Positions 1 to 7,733 of a DNA stretch of 30,217 nt are shown here, piece after piece. The DNA is taken from the NCBI GenBank assembly GCA_934394615.1, contig CAKRRJ010000023.1, positions 1-30,217 on the forward strand, read 5' to 3'. Position numbers and translations under genes: made by a program. How positions within the stretch are numbered: the first letter of the stretch is position 1; the number at the start of each line of letters is the position of its first letter. The stretch comes from an uncultured Lachnospiraceae bacterium. GTDB taxonomy: Bacteria; Bacillota; Clostridia; Lachnospirales; Lachnospiraceae. The notes below the pieces were generated by a model that saw only the letters and a program-made list of their open reading frames with translations, was not told the origin of the DNA and did no database searches.

Positions 1-2
1 CA

Positions 3-1664
3 TTAGTTTCCCTTTAAGATCGCGCCCTTGTCCGCGCTGGTTACCAGTGCAGCGTAGCGCTTTAAGTATCCGCTTACTTCCTTGGTCTTCGGAGTCCAGT
101 TCGCGCGGCGTCTTGCCAGCTCTTCATCGGATACTTTCATGTTGATGGTATTGGCATTGATATCGATGGCAATGATATCGCCCTCTTCTACCAGGCCGAT
201 CGGGCCGCCTGCTGCTGCCTCCGGGCTCACATGGCCAATGGAAGCGCCGCGGGAAGCTCCGCTGAAACGTCCGTCGGTGATCAGGGCTACGGTAGAACCA
301 AGGCCCATGCCAACGATAGCAGAAGTCGGGTTTAACATCTCTCTCATGCCCGGGCCTCCCTTCGGTCCCTCGTAACGGATGACTACGACATCACCAGCCA
401 CGATCTTGCCGCCCTTGATGGCCGCGATGGCATCGTCCTCGCTGTCAAAGACACGGGCCGGTCCTTCATGTACCAGCATCTCCGGAGCAACTGCGGAACG
501 TTTTACCACGCAGGAATCCGGTGCCAGGTTGCCGCGAAGAACTGCGATACCGCCGGTCTTAGAGTACGGATTATCGATCGGACGGATGATCTCCGGGTTC
601 TTGTTGACGCAGTCCTTGATGTTCTCGCCAACAGTCTTGCCGGTTACGGTCATGCAGTCCAGATTTAAGAGACCAAGCTTGCTGATCTCGTTCATAACTG
701 CGTAGATGCCGCCTGCCTCGTTTAAGTCTTCCATATAGGTATGTCCGGCCGGTGCAAGGTGGCACAGGTTCGGAGTCTTTGCACTGATCTCGTTTGCGAT
801 GTCTACGTTCAGCTCAACACCAGCCTCATGCGCGATAGCCGGCAGATGCAGCATGCTGTTGGTGCTGCAGCCAAGAGCCATATCCATGGTCAGGGCGTTG
901 CGGAATGCTGCCTCAGTCATGATGTCTCTCGGACGGATGTTCTTCTTCAACATATCCATAACAGCCATGCCTGCATGCTTTGCCAGAACCAGACGCTCGG
1001 AGTAAACAGCCGGAATGGTTCCGTTGCCCTTTAAGCCCATGCCGAGAACCTCGGTCAGGCAGTTCATGCTGTTTGCGGTGTACATACCGGAGCAGGAACC
1101 GCAGGTCGGGCAGACCTTGCACTCGAACTCTTTGACATCTTCCTCGGTCATAAGGCCTGCCGCATAGGAGCCAACGGCCTCAAACATGCTGGAAAGGCTG
1201 CGCTTCTCGCCTTTTACGTGGCCGGCTAACATCGGGCCGCCGCTGACGAACACGGTAGGGATGTTTAAGCGTGCTGCTGCCATTAAAAGTCCCGGAACAT
1301 TCTTGTCACAGTTCGGAACCATGACCAGCGCGTCAAACTGGTGTGCCAGTGCCATACACTCGGTGGAGTCAGCGATCAGATCACGGGTTACCAGGGAGTA
1401 TTTCATTCCCACATGGCCCATGGCGATACCGTCGCACACTGCGATGGCCGGGAACACGATCGGGGTACCGCCTGCCATGGCAACACCCTGCTTTACTGCG
1501 TCTACGATCTTGTCCAGATTCATATGACCCGGAACGATCTCGTTGTAGGAGCTTACGATGCCGACTAACGGGCGCTCCATTTCTTCATCGGTTAATCCCA
1601 GCGCACGGAACAGGGAACGTGCCGGTGCCTGCTGCATGCCTGCTTTTGCATTATCACTTCTCAT
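3..1664 (-). CDS. ilvD: Dihydroxy-acid dehydratase
   Basis: This enzyme dehydrates 2,3-dihydroxy-isovalerate and 2,3-dihydroxy-3-methylvalerate to the 2-keto acids, the shared step of valine, leucine and isoleucine synthesis in the cytoplasm. The protein is 553 aa, the normal family length. Family signatures are [10 protein letters not shown] (about 75-84), NCDKNVPG (118-125), and [17 protein letters not shown] (185-201), which carries iron-sulfur cysteines. The Cys found near residue 46 in [2Fe-2S] plant-type enzymes is absent (EIVPGHMNL), as in the E. coli oxygen-sensitive type, so a [4Fe-4S] cluster is inferred. The frame stays open upstream to 1715, but ATG at 1664 follows GGAGGAG at the right distance and gives the usual N-terminus MRSDNAKAG. 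It lies 123 nt downstream of leuB, probably in the same operon. The stop codon is 3 nt from the window edge. Confidence 0.97.
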   Translation of the reverse strand: MRSDNAKAGMQQAPARSLFRALGLTDEEMERPLVGIVSSYNEIVPGHMNLDKIVDAVKQGVAMAGGTPIVFPAIAVCDGIAMGHVGMKYSLVTRDLIADSTECMALAHQFDALVMVPNCDKNVPGLLMAAARLNIPTVFVSGGPMLAGHVKGEKRSLSSMFEAVGSYAAGLMTEEDVKEFECKVCPTCGSCSGMYTANSMNCLTEVLGMGLKGNGTIPAVYSERLVLAKHAGMAVMDMLKKNIRPRDIMTEAAFRNALTMDMALGCSTNSMLHLPAIAHEAGVELNVDIANEISAKTPNLCHLAPAGHTYMEDLNEAGGIYAVMNEISKLGLLNLDCMTVTGKTVGENIKDCVNKNPEIIRPIDNPYSKTGGIAVLRGNLAPDSCVVKRSAVAPEMLVHEGPARVFDSEDDAIAAIKGGKIVAGDVVVIRYEGPKGGPGMREMLNPTSAIVGMGLGSTVALITDGRFSGASRGASIGHVSPEAAAGGPIGLVEEGDIIAIDINANTINMKVSDEELARRRANWTPKTKEVSGYLKRYAALVTSADKGAILKGN

Positions 1665-1694
1665 ATCTGTCTGACTCCTCCTCATGTGAACGCC

Positions 1695-1716
1695 GGTATC
1701 CGCAGCTGCGGACACC
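1695..1716 (-). promoter_or_regulatory. Short hairpin in the leuB-ilvD gap, upstream of the ilvD RBS
   Basis: On the minus strand GGTGTCCGC-AGCT-GCGGATACC forms a 9-bp stem (one G-U pair) with a 4-nt loop, about a dozen bases before the GGAGGAG of ilvD. No T-run follows, so it is not a standard terminator. It could stabilise or process the leuB-ilvD mRNA or affect ilvD translation. Function is unproven. Confidence 0.35.
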
Positions 1717-1787
1717 AGCCCGTAAGTTTCTATTCATTTCTGTTTACTGCCGGTTTCCTTAAGATTCCGTCTGCACAATATCCTCTA

Positions 1788-2873
1788 TTAATGGATACGC
1801 TCCGCGATCAGATCTCCCATCTCGATGGTTCCGACCTTCTTGCATCCTTCAGAATAAATGTCTCCGGTGCGGTAACCATCGGTCAGTACCTGCTGTACGG
1901 CTGCCTCGATGGCATCTGCCTCTTTATCCATATCGAAGGAATAACGAAGCATCATAGCTGCGGAAAGGATGGTTGCGATCGGGTTTGCCAGGTTCTTTCC
2001 TGCAATGTCCGGTGCGGAACCGTGGCTCGGCTCGTACATACCGAACTTGGTCTCGTTTAAGCTTGCGGAAGACAGCATGCCAATGGAACCAGTGATCATG
2101 CTGGCCTCATCGGAAAGGATGTCGCCGAACATATTCTCAGTCAGGACTACATCGAACTGGCCCGGGTTCATGACAAGCTGCATTGCGCAGTTATCAACCA
2201 GCATATGCTCCAGTTTTACTTCCGGGTAATCCTTTGCCACTTCCTCAACAACCTTTCTCCAGAGTCTGGAGGAATCCAGCACGTTTGCCTTGTCCACGCT
2301 GATGACGTGTTTTCTTCTCTTCATGGCAATGTCGAATGCCTTGATGGCAATGCGGCGGATCTCGTTCTCGTTGTAGGTCAGAGTGTCGGTTGCCTGAAGC
2401 ACACCGTCTACCTCCTCGGTATGGCGCTCACCGAAATACAGGCCGCCGGTCAGCTCGCGGACAATGATCATATCAAAGCCGTCTCCGATGTTCTCTTTCT
2501 TTAACGGGCATGCATCTGCCAGTTCATTGTAAAGGTAAGCCGGACGAAGGTTCGCAAATAAATTAAGGCCTTTGCGGATTGCCAGCAGCCCCGCCTCAGG
2601 TCTTAAGTTCGGTGCCACATCGTACCATTTTGAATTTCCCACATTGCCGCCAACTGCGCCAAGTAAAACTGCGTCGCTCTTCTTTGCAGTCTCCAGTGCC
2701 TCATCGGTTAACGGAACTCCGTATTCGTCGATGGAGCAGCCGCCCATCAGGATTTTTGTGTACTGGAAAATATGTCCGTATACCTCTCCCACTTTATCAA
2801 GGACCTTGCACGCCTCGCGCACAATTTCCGGTCCGATTCCATCTCCAGGGATCGTTACAATATTACAGTTCAT
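1788..2873 (-). CDS. leuB: 3-isopropylmalate dehydrogenase
   Basis: The enzyme oxidatively decarboxylates 3-isopropylmalate with NAD+ to 2-oxoisocaproate, the third dedicated step of leucine synthesis. The protein is 361 aa, normal for LeuB. Visible signatures are GDGIGPEIV near the N-terminus, the substrate-arginine region [24 protein letters not shown], the metal-binding [11 protein letters not shown], and the NAD-binding [17 protein letters not shown] at 2873 follows AGAGG at a suitable distance. A sigma-A-type promoter lies about 70 nt upstream. ilvD follows in the same direction; leuA, leuC and leuD are not in the window. The leader is short, and I saw no T-box or leucine-rich leader peptide. 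Confidence 0.97.
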   Translation of the reverse strand: MNCNIVTIPGDGIGPEIVREACKVLDKVGEVYGHIFQYTKILMGGCSIDEYGVPLTDEALETAKKSDAVLLGAVGGNVGNSKWYDVAPNLRPEAGLLAIRKGLNLFANLRPAYLYNELADACPLKKENIGDGFDMIIVRELTGGLYFGERHTEEVDGVLQATDTLTYNENEIRRIAIKAFDIAMKRRKHVISVDKANVLDSSRLWRKVVEEVAKDYPEVKLEHMLVDNCAMQLVMNPGQFDVVLTENMFGDILSDEASMITGSIGMLSSASLNETKFGMYEPSHGSAPDIAGKNLANPIATILSAAMMLRYSFDMDKEADAIEAAVQQVLTDGYRTGDIYSEGCKKVGTIEMGDLIAERIH

Positions 2874-2947
2874 GGTGTCTTACCTCTTTCTGATCCTTCA
2901 CACTCTGGTTAAAGGGCGTTTTTATTTACAATAACGTATTTCTTCCC

Positions 2948-2976
2948 ATATTAACGCATTTATTACCATTTTTCAA
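2948..2976 (-). promoter_or_regulatory. Predicted sigma-A promoter of leuB-ilvD
   Basis: Read on the minus strand: -35 TTGAAA (2971-2976), a 17-nt spacer, and -10 TAATAT (2948-2953). Predicted transcription start is near 2941, leaving a leader of about 68 nt before the leuB ATG. The surroundings are strongly AT-rich compared with the genes. Confidence 0.6.
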
Positions 2977-3054
2977 CTAATCACTTCGAATTTATTTAGA
3001 AACATCTATACGAGATAGGAATTAAGTCTATAATCTTTAGTTATAAAACAACGC

Positions 3055-3090
3055 AAAAATATCGCCGGAAGGCATATCCCCCGGCGATAT
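3055..3090 (-). terminator. Rho-independent terminator of the choline-binding gene pair
   Basis: On the minus strand a 10-bp stem ATATCGCCGG / CCGGCGATAT (3081-3090 with 3059-3068) encloses a 12-nt loop and runs into TTTTT (3055-3059). It starts about 27 nt after the stop codon of the small choline-binding gene and separates that transcript from leuB. Confidence 0.8.
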
Positions 3091-3116
3091 CGCGATCTTT
3101 TCTTTTTATTTTGTCC

Positions 3117-3515
3117 CTATTTGCTGCTGTCCCAGGCACCATCCTTGCCTACATAGTAGCTTCCAATGGTCTCATCCGAAGCCATGGCATGGTCCTCTTT
3201 GAAATAATACCACTTGCTGTTAATTTCTTTCCAACCGGTCACAGCCGCCCCGCTGGCATCCAGATAATACCATGTCCGTTCCTGCTCAATCCATTTGGAC
3301 GTTGCCATAGTGCCATCTTCCTCAATCCAGAACAGGACATCCCCGTTCTTAATCCAGGTATTCTTCGCCATCTTGCCGTTTGAATAGTAATAATTCCACA
3401 CATTTCCGTTATGTTTCCAGCCGGTTTCCGCAAAGCTGCAGAATGCAGAAGACAATACCAGCAATGCTGCCACACAAAGCACCAGAACCTTTTTCATGAT
3501 CCCCGTCATCTTCAC
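3117..3515 (-). CDS. Small secreted choline-binding-repeat protein
   Basis: This is a 132-aa exported protein. A signal peptide (MKKVLVLCVAALLVLSSAF, likely cleaved after CSFA) is followed by about four to five aromatic repeats of the CW_binding/choline-binding type: GWKHNGNVWNYYYSNGKM, NTWIKNGDVLFWIEEDGTM, SKWIEQERTWYYLDASG, GWKEINSKWYYFKED. No catalytic domain is present, so it is probably a wall- or choline-associated accessory protein; the partner is unknown. The start is GTG at 3515, seven bases after AAAGGA; ATG at 3509 is an alternative. It lies 15 nt downstream of a larger protein of the same kind, and its RBS sits in that short gap, so the two form an operon ended by the terminator at 3055-3090. 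Confidence 0.85.
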   Translation of the reverse strand: MKMTGIMKKVLVLCVAALLVLSSAFCSFAETGWKHNGNVWNYYYSNGKMAKNTWIKNGDVLFWIEEDGTMATSKWIEQERTWYYLDASGAAVTGWKEINSKWYYFKEDHAMASDETIGSYYVGKDGAWDSSK

Positions 3516-3530
3516 GCATCTGTCCTTTCT

Positions 3531-4121
3531 TTAACGGTCGCGTTTTCCGTCAACACCAACATGGCCGCCGCCCGGAATGTTCACGTCAGCTGCCATGGTA
3601 CCGCTCTTTAAGAAGTAATACTCCGCATCATCGATGGTCTTCCAGCCATTTTTGTATGCCTTGCCATCTTCACCGAAATAATACCATTTGCCTTCTTCCG
3701 TCTGATACCACTCATTGGTCACCATTTTTCCATCAGCGCCAAGACGGTACTTATCTTTGTTTTCTGTATACACCTGATCCTTCATGATAAGTCCCTGGGC
3801 ATCCAGGCGGTACCATGCACCGTCATCACATACCCAGCAGGAAGTTGCCATCAGGCCATTGCCCTGTACCCAGTAGGATGCCGCGATGGTCTTGCCTTCC
3901 ACAGTCACAAAATCCTTATTGCCAACCTGATAGGTAATCTCGCCGGAACCGTCGTTGCTCACCAGAGTATTGACCCAGGTATTTCTCGCTACGTTGCCGT
4001 CCTCCTGATAATAATACCATTCACTTCCGACTTTGCCCCAGCCTGCCGCAAATGCCGCTGTGGAGGATAATGCTGCCATAGCCAGGCTCAGAGTCAGGAC
4101 TTTAAACATATTTTTTCTCAT
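3531..4121 (-). CDS. Secreted choline-binding-repeat protein
   Basis: This is a 196-aa exported protein. Its signal peptide MRKNMFKVLTLSLAMAAL...AFA is followed by aromatic repeats of choline-binding type (GKVGSEWYYYQEDG, YWVQGNGLMATSCWVCDDG, WYQTEEGKWYYFGEDGK, GWKTIDDAEYYFLKSGTM). The repeats fill nearly the whole mature protein and no enzyme domain is seen. The C-terminus GGGHVGVDGKRDR resembles the end of the neighbour (GSYYVGKDGAWDSSK), suggesting a gene duplication. ATG at 4121 follows AAGGAG with a 10-nt gap; the frame is open upstream to 4190 but that part has no RBS and would bury the signal peptide. A good promoter lies at 4168-4197. Family membership is clear, but the biological role is not. 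Confidence 0.88.
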   Translation of the reverse strand: MRKNMFKVLTLSLAMAALSSTAAFAAGWGKVGSEWYYYQEDGNVARNTWVNTLVSNDGSGEITYQVGNKDFVTVEGKTIAASYWVQGNGLMATSCWVCDDGAWYRLDAQGLIMKDQVYTENKDKYRLGADGKMVTNEWYQTEEGKWYYFGEDGKAYKNGWKTIDDAEYYFLKSGTMAADVNIPGGGHVGVDGKRDR

Positions 4122-4167
4122 AACGATCGATCTCCTTTTTCCAGTCATAACGTTACTGCTATAGCTT

Positions 4168-4197
4168 ATGATACCTTTTTCCAAGGGCATTTGTCAA
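4168..4197 (-). promoter_or_regulatory. Predicted sigma-A promoter of the choline-binding gene pair
   Basis: On the minus strand: a perfect -35 TTGACA (4192-4197), an 18-nt spacer, and -10 TATCAT (4168-4173). It precedes the start codon at 4121 by about 40 nt and sits at the edge of the hairpin block 4253-4799. Confidence 0.6.
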
Positions 4198-4274
4198 CGA
4201 ATTTGCCCGGCGATAATCTGACGATTTTCTTTCGATTCTATATACATCAATATAAGTAATACTCAATGAGGTTC

Positions 4275-4472
4275 GAAGTTCCGGGGAGACCATACAGAAC
4301 CGCAGATGCGGTGGAATTTTGTACTTCATTCCCTGCGCCGCCTGTTGTCAGACCTGCGACCCAAACTCCTGCGCTCCGCGCACTCAAACAGGGGTCTCCG
4401 GTCCGACGCTATGCTCGCTCATGAAGAAAATTCCAATGCATCTGCGGTTCTGTATGGTCTCCCCGAAACTTC
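4275..4472. repeat. Long imperfect inverted repeat, hairpin 1
   Basis: The arms 4275-4329 and 4421-4472 are nearly perfect reverse complements over about 52 bases (shared core GGGGAGACCATACAGAACCG), with two short mismatched spots and a 3-nt bulge. The interior keeps pairing through GACC/GGTC, GACCC/GGGTC and GCGC/GCGC up to a central TCC, so the whole 198 nt can fold as one rod. Confidence 0.8.
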
Positions 4473-4599
4473 TACTGCACTGGCTGTTCTACGATAATAA
4501 AAAGCAGCCAAAACGACACTGGTAAAGCCCCAAATATCTGGCTTTATCAAATATCGTTCTGACTGTGGTTTATTATTCCGCAGCGGAGCCAATACAGTA
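4473..4599. repeat. Long imperfect inverted repeat, hairpin 2
   Basis: This palindrome starts at the base after hairpin 1 (TACTG at 4473) and ends at CAGTA (4595-4599). The arms are diverged, roughly 70 percent matched by eye. The tip is a perfect 7-bp stem, TAAAGCC (4523-4529) with GGCTTTA (4540-4546), around a 10-nt loop. Confidence 0.7.
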
Positions 4600-4782
4600 G
4601 AAGGCGGTCATTCTGGCATACTGCGTAACAGAAATACGGCCGCTGTGTCCGGCTCTGCAGCGACTGGTGTTTGAGGGAGGCGGACGGTTAGTCCGACTAT
4701 CCGCAAACGCCTGTCAGCTTGCAGCGTCCGAACACAGTGGATCGATATTTCTGTGCAGCGGCATGTCAGGATGACCGCCTTC
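4600..4782. repeat. Long imperfect inverted repeat, hairpin 3
   Basis: The outer arms GAAGGCGGTCAT (4600-4611) and its mirror ending at 4782 are followed by about 70 nt of imperfect pairing (shared blocks ACAGAAATA, CTGTGT, CTGCA, GTTTG; roughly three quarters matched by eye). The tip contains GCGGA/TCCGC and CGG-TTAGT-CCG, so pairing continues to the loop. Confidence 0.75.
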
Positions 4783-4796
4783 GGACCTCTCTGTAC

Positions 4797-5126
4797 TTAG
4801 TCCAGCTCGTCCTCTCCTACGATCTCATCGAATTCCTGGTCGTCCAGCAGCTCATCGAATGCGTCTGCTACAACTTCGTACTCGTCGTCGTCCTCGATGT
4901 TGTCCAGGCTCGGGTTGCCGTCTGCGTCTTCCTCGTAGCGGTATAAGTATACCTCGCCCTCATCTGCCTCTGCGCCCTCTGTCGGGAGCAGTGCGATGTA
5001 ATCGCGGTCGCCTGCCTCAAAGATGGTGAGCACAACACACTCTACCTCACTGCCATCGTCCAGGGTCAGGGTGACAGTCATCTCCTCCTGCTCTAAATCC
5101 ATCTCTTCGTTCTGGTTCTTTGCCAT
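4797..5126 (-). CDS. DUF1292 family protein (YrzB-like)
   Basis: This is a 109-aa very acidic cytoplasmic protein. The core MTVTLTLDDGSEVECVVLTIFEAGDRDYIALLP...GEVYLYRYEED fits DUF1292, a small beta-rich domain widespread in Firmicutes. It is followed by an Asp/Glu-rich tail ending in DELD. The molecular function of the family is unknown. ATG at 5126 follows GCGAGGT with an 8-nt gap. It lies 110 nt downstream of the corrinoid adenosyltransferase gene; that AT-rich gap shows neither a convincing promoter nor a terminator. Its stop codon touches the hairpin block 4253-4799, which would form the 3' end of its mRNA if transcription continues. No ordinary terminator was found. Confidence 0.85.
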   Translation of the reverse strand: MAKNQNEEMDLEQEEMTVTLTLDDGSEVECVVLTIFEAGDRDYIALLPTEGAEADEGEVYLYRYEEDADGNPSLDNIEDDDEYEVVADAFDELLDDQEFDEIVGEDELD

Positions 5127-5236
5127 AAAAATATACCTCGCTTTTAAAATTGGTTTTTCCGTGGTTTCGTCTGATTTCCTATGAAATAAAAATATTACTT
5201 CTCCACTTTATCAGATAGCCGCCATAAAAGCAACAA

Positions 5237-5773
5237 CTAAAATTCAATGCCCAGGCGGGCCGGGATGCCTTTTTCATACGGGTGCCTGCGCATACAGATC
5301 TCGGACACATAATCCGCCAGTTCCAGCAGTACCTCCGACGGATCCCGTCCGGTCAGAACAACTTCCAGCTCTGCCGGTTTGTTCTTTAAAAATTCTGTTA
5401 CAGACTGCTCCTGTACCATCCCGTAATTGCAGGATCCCAGAATCTCGTCCAGAATCAGAAGATCGTACTGGCCCTCTACAGCTTCCTTCACCGCATCTTC
5501 AAACCGCTTCTGATAATACCGCGCAGCTTCCCGCTTCTGATCCTCGTTCATGCGGAATACAAAACCGAAGGTGCGGTCGCATGGTGTTACGCTGATGCCG
5601 GGAATGTTTCGCAGCACGTTTACTTCCCCCGAATTTTCGGTTTTCAAAAAACGTACCACCAGAACCTTCATGTTCCGGCCTGCCGCGCGGACTGCCAGTC
5701 CTACGGCTGCGGAAGTCTTCCCCTTGCCATCACCACAGTAGATGTGCACCAGACCCTGCTTATTTTGCTCCAT
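5237..5773 (-). CDS. cobO: ATP:corrinoid (cob(I)alamin) adenosyltransferase, CobA/CobO family
   Basis: The enzyme transfers the adenosyl group of ATP to cob(I)alamin or a cobinamide, making coenzyme B12 forms. The protein is 178 aa, in the usual range. The P-loop GDGKGKT is at about 14-20, a Walker-B-like stretch LLILDEILG lies near the middle, and the family C-terminus reads VLTGRDPSEVLLELADYVSE...HPYEKGIPARLGIEF. The start is ATG at 5773, overlapping the TGA of the upstream helicase (TGATG); an in-frame GTG directly before it is an alternative. No other cobalamin gene is in the window, so it may serve salvage. The tight overlap suggests translational coupling with the helicase, though no functional link is obvious. 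Confidence 0.93.
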   Translation of the reverse strand: MEQNKQGLVHIYCGDGKGKTSAAVGLAVRAAGRNMKVLVVRFLKTENSGEVNVLRNIPGISVTPCDRTFGFVFRMNEDQKREAARYYQKRFEDAVKEAVEGQYDLLILDEILGSCNYGMVQEQSVTEFLKNKPAELEVVLTGRDPSEVLLELADYVSEICMRRHPYEKGIPARLGIEF

Positions 5774-7701
5774 CACCGCACCGCCTTTCTATTATAGTTT
5801 CCTGCTCCGTTCTTCTGCGGTCCCGGCTGGAACTCTCCCGGCGGCGCGCCATCGGGATACAAGTACTCATCAATAAAACGCGACCGCTCCTGCGGCTTTC
5901 CGTAGCGTTCTCTTGCGTAATACACATGAAGCCGGTCCTTTGCCCGGGTCATGGCCACGTAGAACATGCGCCGTTCTTCCTCCAGGTCTGCCTCCAGCAC
6001 CGCCTTGTGATGCGGCGTTACCCGCTCATTGGCATCCATAATGTAAACCACCGGAAATTCCAGTCCCTTGGAACTGTGCATGGTCATAAGCGCCACACAG
6101 TCCAGATCCCGTTCCCCGCGGTTCTGCGCCTGCTGTTTTAACTGCTCCCCGTACTCTTCCATGTGAAGCAGCCAGGCATCCATCGTCTTGTATCCGGACG
6201 CGCTCTCCTGGATCTGGTCCGCCAGCTCAAAGAGTTCCTCCGGCTTCATGCGCCGGTACTCCGCGTAATCCTTCAGGTACTCGTCGTAGCCGATGGCCTT
6301 GCGGATAAAGTTGACCGCCGCCACCGGTGCCAGTTTCTTTAAGATTTTAAGATCACATTCCAGATCTTCGATCCGCTCCACCATCCAGTCCTTTGCCCGA
6401 TACCAGGACTTCACGCTGTCCCAGGAAACAATCTGGCCGTCCAGGGCGTCCCGGCTGATATAGCGGTTCGGCCGGTTGATGATGCGCAGCACATCCACGC
6501 GCTTTGCCTGATGTTTCTCCGTTAACGGATCAGATGCCATGCGAATATAAGTCAGAAGATCCTGCGTGATCCAGTGCTCATAGATGTTTGGCAGGGCATC
6601 CCGCATCTGAAACGGGATATTGTACTCCATCAGCCGTTCCATCAAAAGACGCGGTTCCAGATTCGTTCGGTAAAGCACGGCAATATCAGACAGGTGATAC
6701 CCCATCTGCACATAATCCTGAATCTCTTTTACGATCATGCGGGTCTCGGTCTGCGCATCGGCAAATCCGGAGGTTACCACTGGTTTTCCAGTCCCGCGCG
6801 CGGCGCGGATCTCCTTATCAAACCGGGTCTTGTTATGGCGGATCAACCGTCCGGCGTAATCCACAATATTGCAAGTTGAACGGTAGTTTATCCCCAGAAG
6901 CGTCCGCTTTGCCTGGGGATAGTCTTTCTCAAACCCCAGCATGATCTCCGGCTTCGCGCCCCGGAAGCGGTAGATGGACTGGTCATCATCACCCACAATA
7001 AACAGGTTATTCTGCGGTGCCGCCATCATGCGGACTATTTCATATTGTACCCGGTTGATGTCCTGAAATTCGTCGATCAGGATGTACTGGTACTTATTCT
7101 GCCACGCCGCCAGAATGTCCTTTCTCTGGGTAAAGAGCTCATAGCAGAGCACCAGCATGTCATCAAAATCCAGAAGTCCTTTCGCCACCATGGCCTTCTC
7201 GTAGCCCTGGTACAGTTTCTTGAACATCTCCTCAGAACAGTTTTTGGAATAGTAGTAATCCAGGTTCATCATCTCGCCCTTTACCAGGCTGATCTCCGAC
7301 AGAATCTGGCTTATAAACTCTGCCTCATCTTCCACATCCATCTCAAACTTGTCCACCAGTTCGCGGATGATCTGCGTGCGCTGTTCCTCCCGGGCAATGT
7401 TGGACGCGTCATAGCGGTAAGCACACTTTAAGATGGCGAAAAATACCGCATGAAACGTACCAAAGCTGACGGGGAGCCTGCGCCCCTCCGTCAGCTTCTC
7501 AAATCGCTGCCGCATTTCCTGCGCAGCGGCTTTTGTAAATGTGATCACCAGGATACTGCCCGGCTCCACCCCGCACTGCTCCACCAGGTATTTAACCCGG
7601 TGGGTAATGACGGTCGTTTTGCCGGATCCCGGCCCTGCAAGCACCATCATCGGACCTTCCTGATGATGGATTGCCTGCAGCTGTGCTTCATGAAACGCCA
7701 T
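5773..7701 (-). CDS. UvrD/Rep-family superfamily 1A DNA helicase
   Basis: This is an ATP-dependent 3'-5' DNA helicase for repair or replication restart. The protein is 642 aa, about 100 residues shorter than PcrA or UvrD. SF1 motifs are complete: Walker A GPGSGKT (23-29), ITFTKAAAQEMRQR (motif Ia), Walker B DEFQD (210-214), GDDDQSIYRFRGA (237-249, motif III), NYRST (motif IV), TMHSSKGLEFPVV (540-552, motif V), VAMTRAKDR (582-590, motif VI). The C-terminal extension that binds RNA polymerase in PcrA appears reduced or missing, so I do not call it pcrA. ATG at 7701 follows GAAAGGAA by 9 nt. It lies 32 nt downstream of gltX and overlaps the corrinoid adenosyltransferase start. Confidence 0.94.
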   Translation of the reverse strand: MAFHEAQLQAIHHQEGPMMVLAGPGSGKTTVITHRVKYLVEQCGVEPGSILVITFTKAAAQEMRQRFEKLTEGRRLPVSFGTFHAVFFAILKCAYRYDASNIAREEQRTQIIRELVDKFEMDVEDEAEFISQILSEISLVKGEMMNLDYYYSKNCSEEMFKKLYQGYEKAMVAKGLLDFDDMLVLCYELFTQRKDILAAWQNKYQYILIDEFQDINRVQYEIVRMMAAPQNNLFIVGDDDQSIYRFRGAKPEIMLGFEKDYPQAKRTLLGINYRSTCNIVDYAGRLIRHNKTRFDKEIRAARGTGKPVVTSGFADAQTETRMIVKEIQDYVQMGYHLSDIAVLYRTNLEPRLLMERLMEYNIPFQMRDALPNIYEHWITQDLLTYIRMASDPLTEKHQAKRVDVLRIINRPNRYISRDALDGQIVSWDSVKSWYRAKDWMVERIEDLECDLKILKKLAPVAAVNFIRKAIGYDEYLKDYAEYRRMKPEELFELADQIQESASGYKTMDAWLLHMEEYGEQLKQQAQNRGERDLDCVALMTMHSSKGLEFPVVYIMDANERVTPHHKAVLEADLEEERRMFYVAMTRAKDRLHVYYARERYGKPQERSRFIDEYLYPDGAPPGEFQPGPQKNGAGNYNRKAVR

Positions 7702-7733
7702 GTATGCGGTTCCTTTCTCTTTTCAGAAAAGCC

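Larger units (their letters stand above)
4253..4799. other. Gene-free block with cloverleaf-like fold: three abutting long hairpins plus a closing stem
   Basis: This 0.5-kb block has no credible gene; short ORFs across it lack an RBS and any protein signature. Its outer ends are inverted: GAGGTTCGAAG at 4268-4278 matches the reverse complement of CTTCGGACCTC at 4779-4789 in 10 of 11 positions. TAAGTA (4253-4258) also mirrors TACTTA (4794-4799), the latter overlapping the stop codon of the DUF1292 gene. Inside lie three imperfect palindromes with no gap between them: 4275-4472, 4473-4599 and 4600-4782. The possible G-U pairs are split between strands, so the transcribed strand, if any, cannot be told. 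It could be a large structured RNA, a compound non-autonomous mobile element, or a DNA-level structure. Confidence 0.6.

Noticed and set aside
1695..1716. Hairpin between leuB and ilvD as a terminator
   Set aside because: No T-run follows on the minus strand; kept only as a possible mRNA structure.
2877..2947. T-box or leader-peptide attenuator before leuB
   Set aside because: The leader is only about 70 nt, with no T-box consensus, no leucine-rich small frame and no terminator hairpin.
4306..4525. Short plus-strand frames of 63-68 codons in the hairpin block
   Set aside because: No RBS, no signal or domain, and they run through the palindromic arms.
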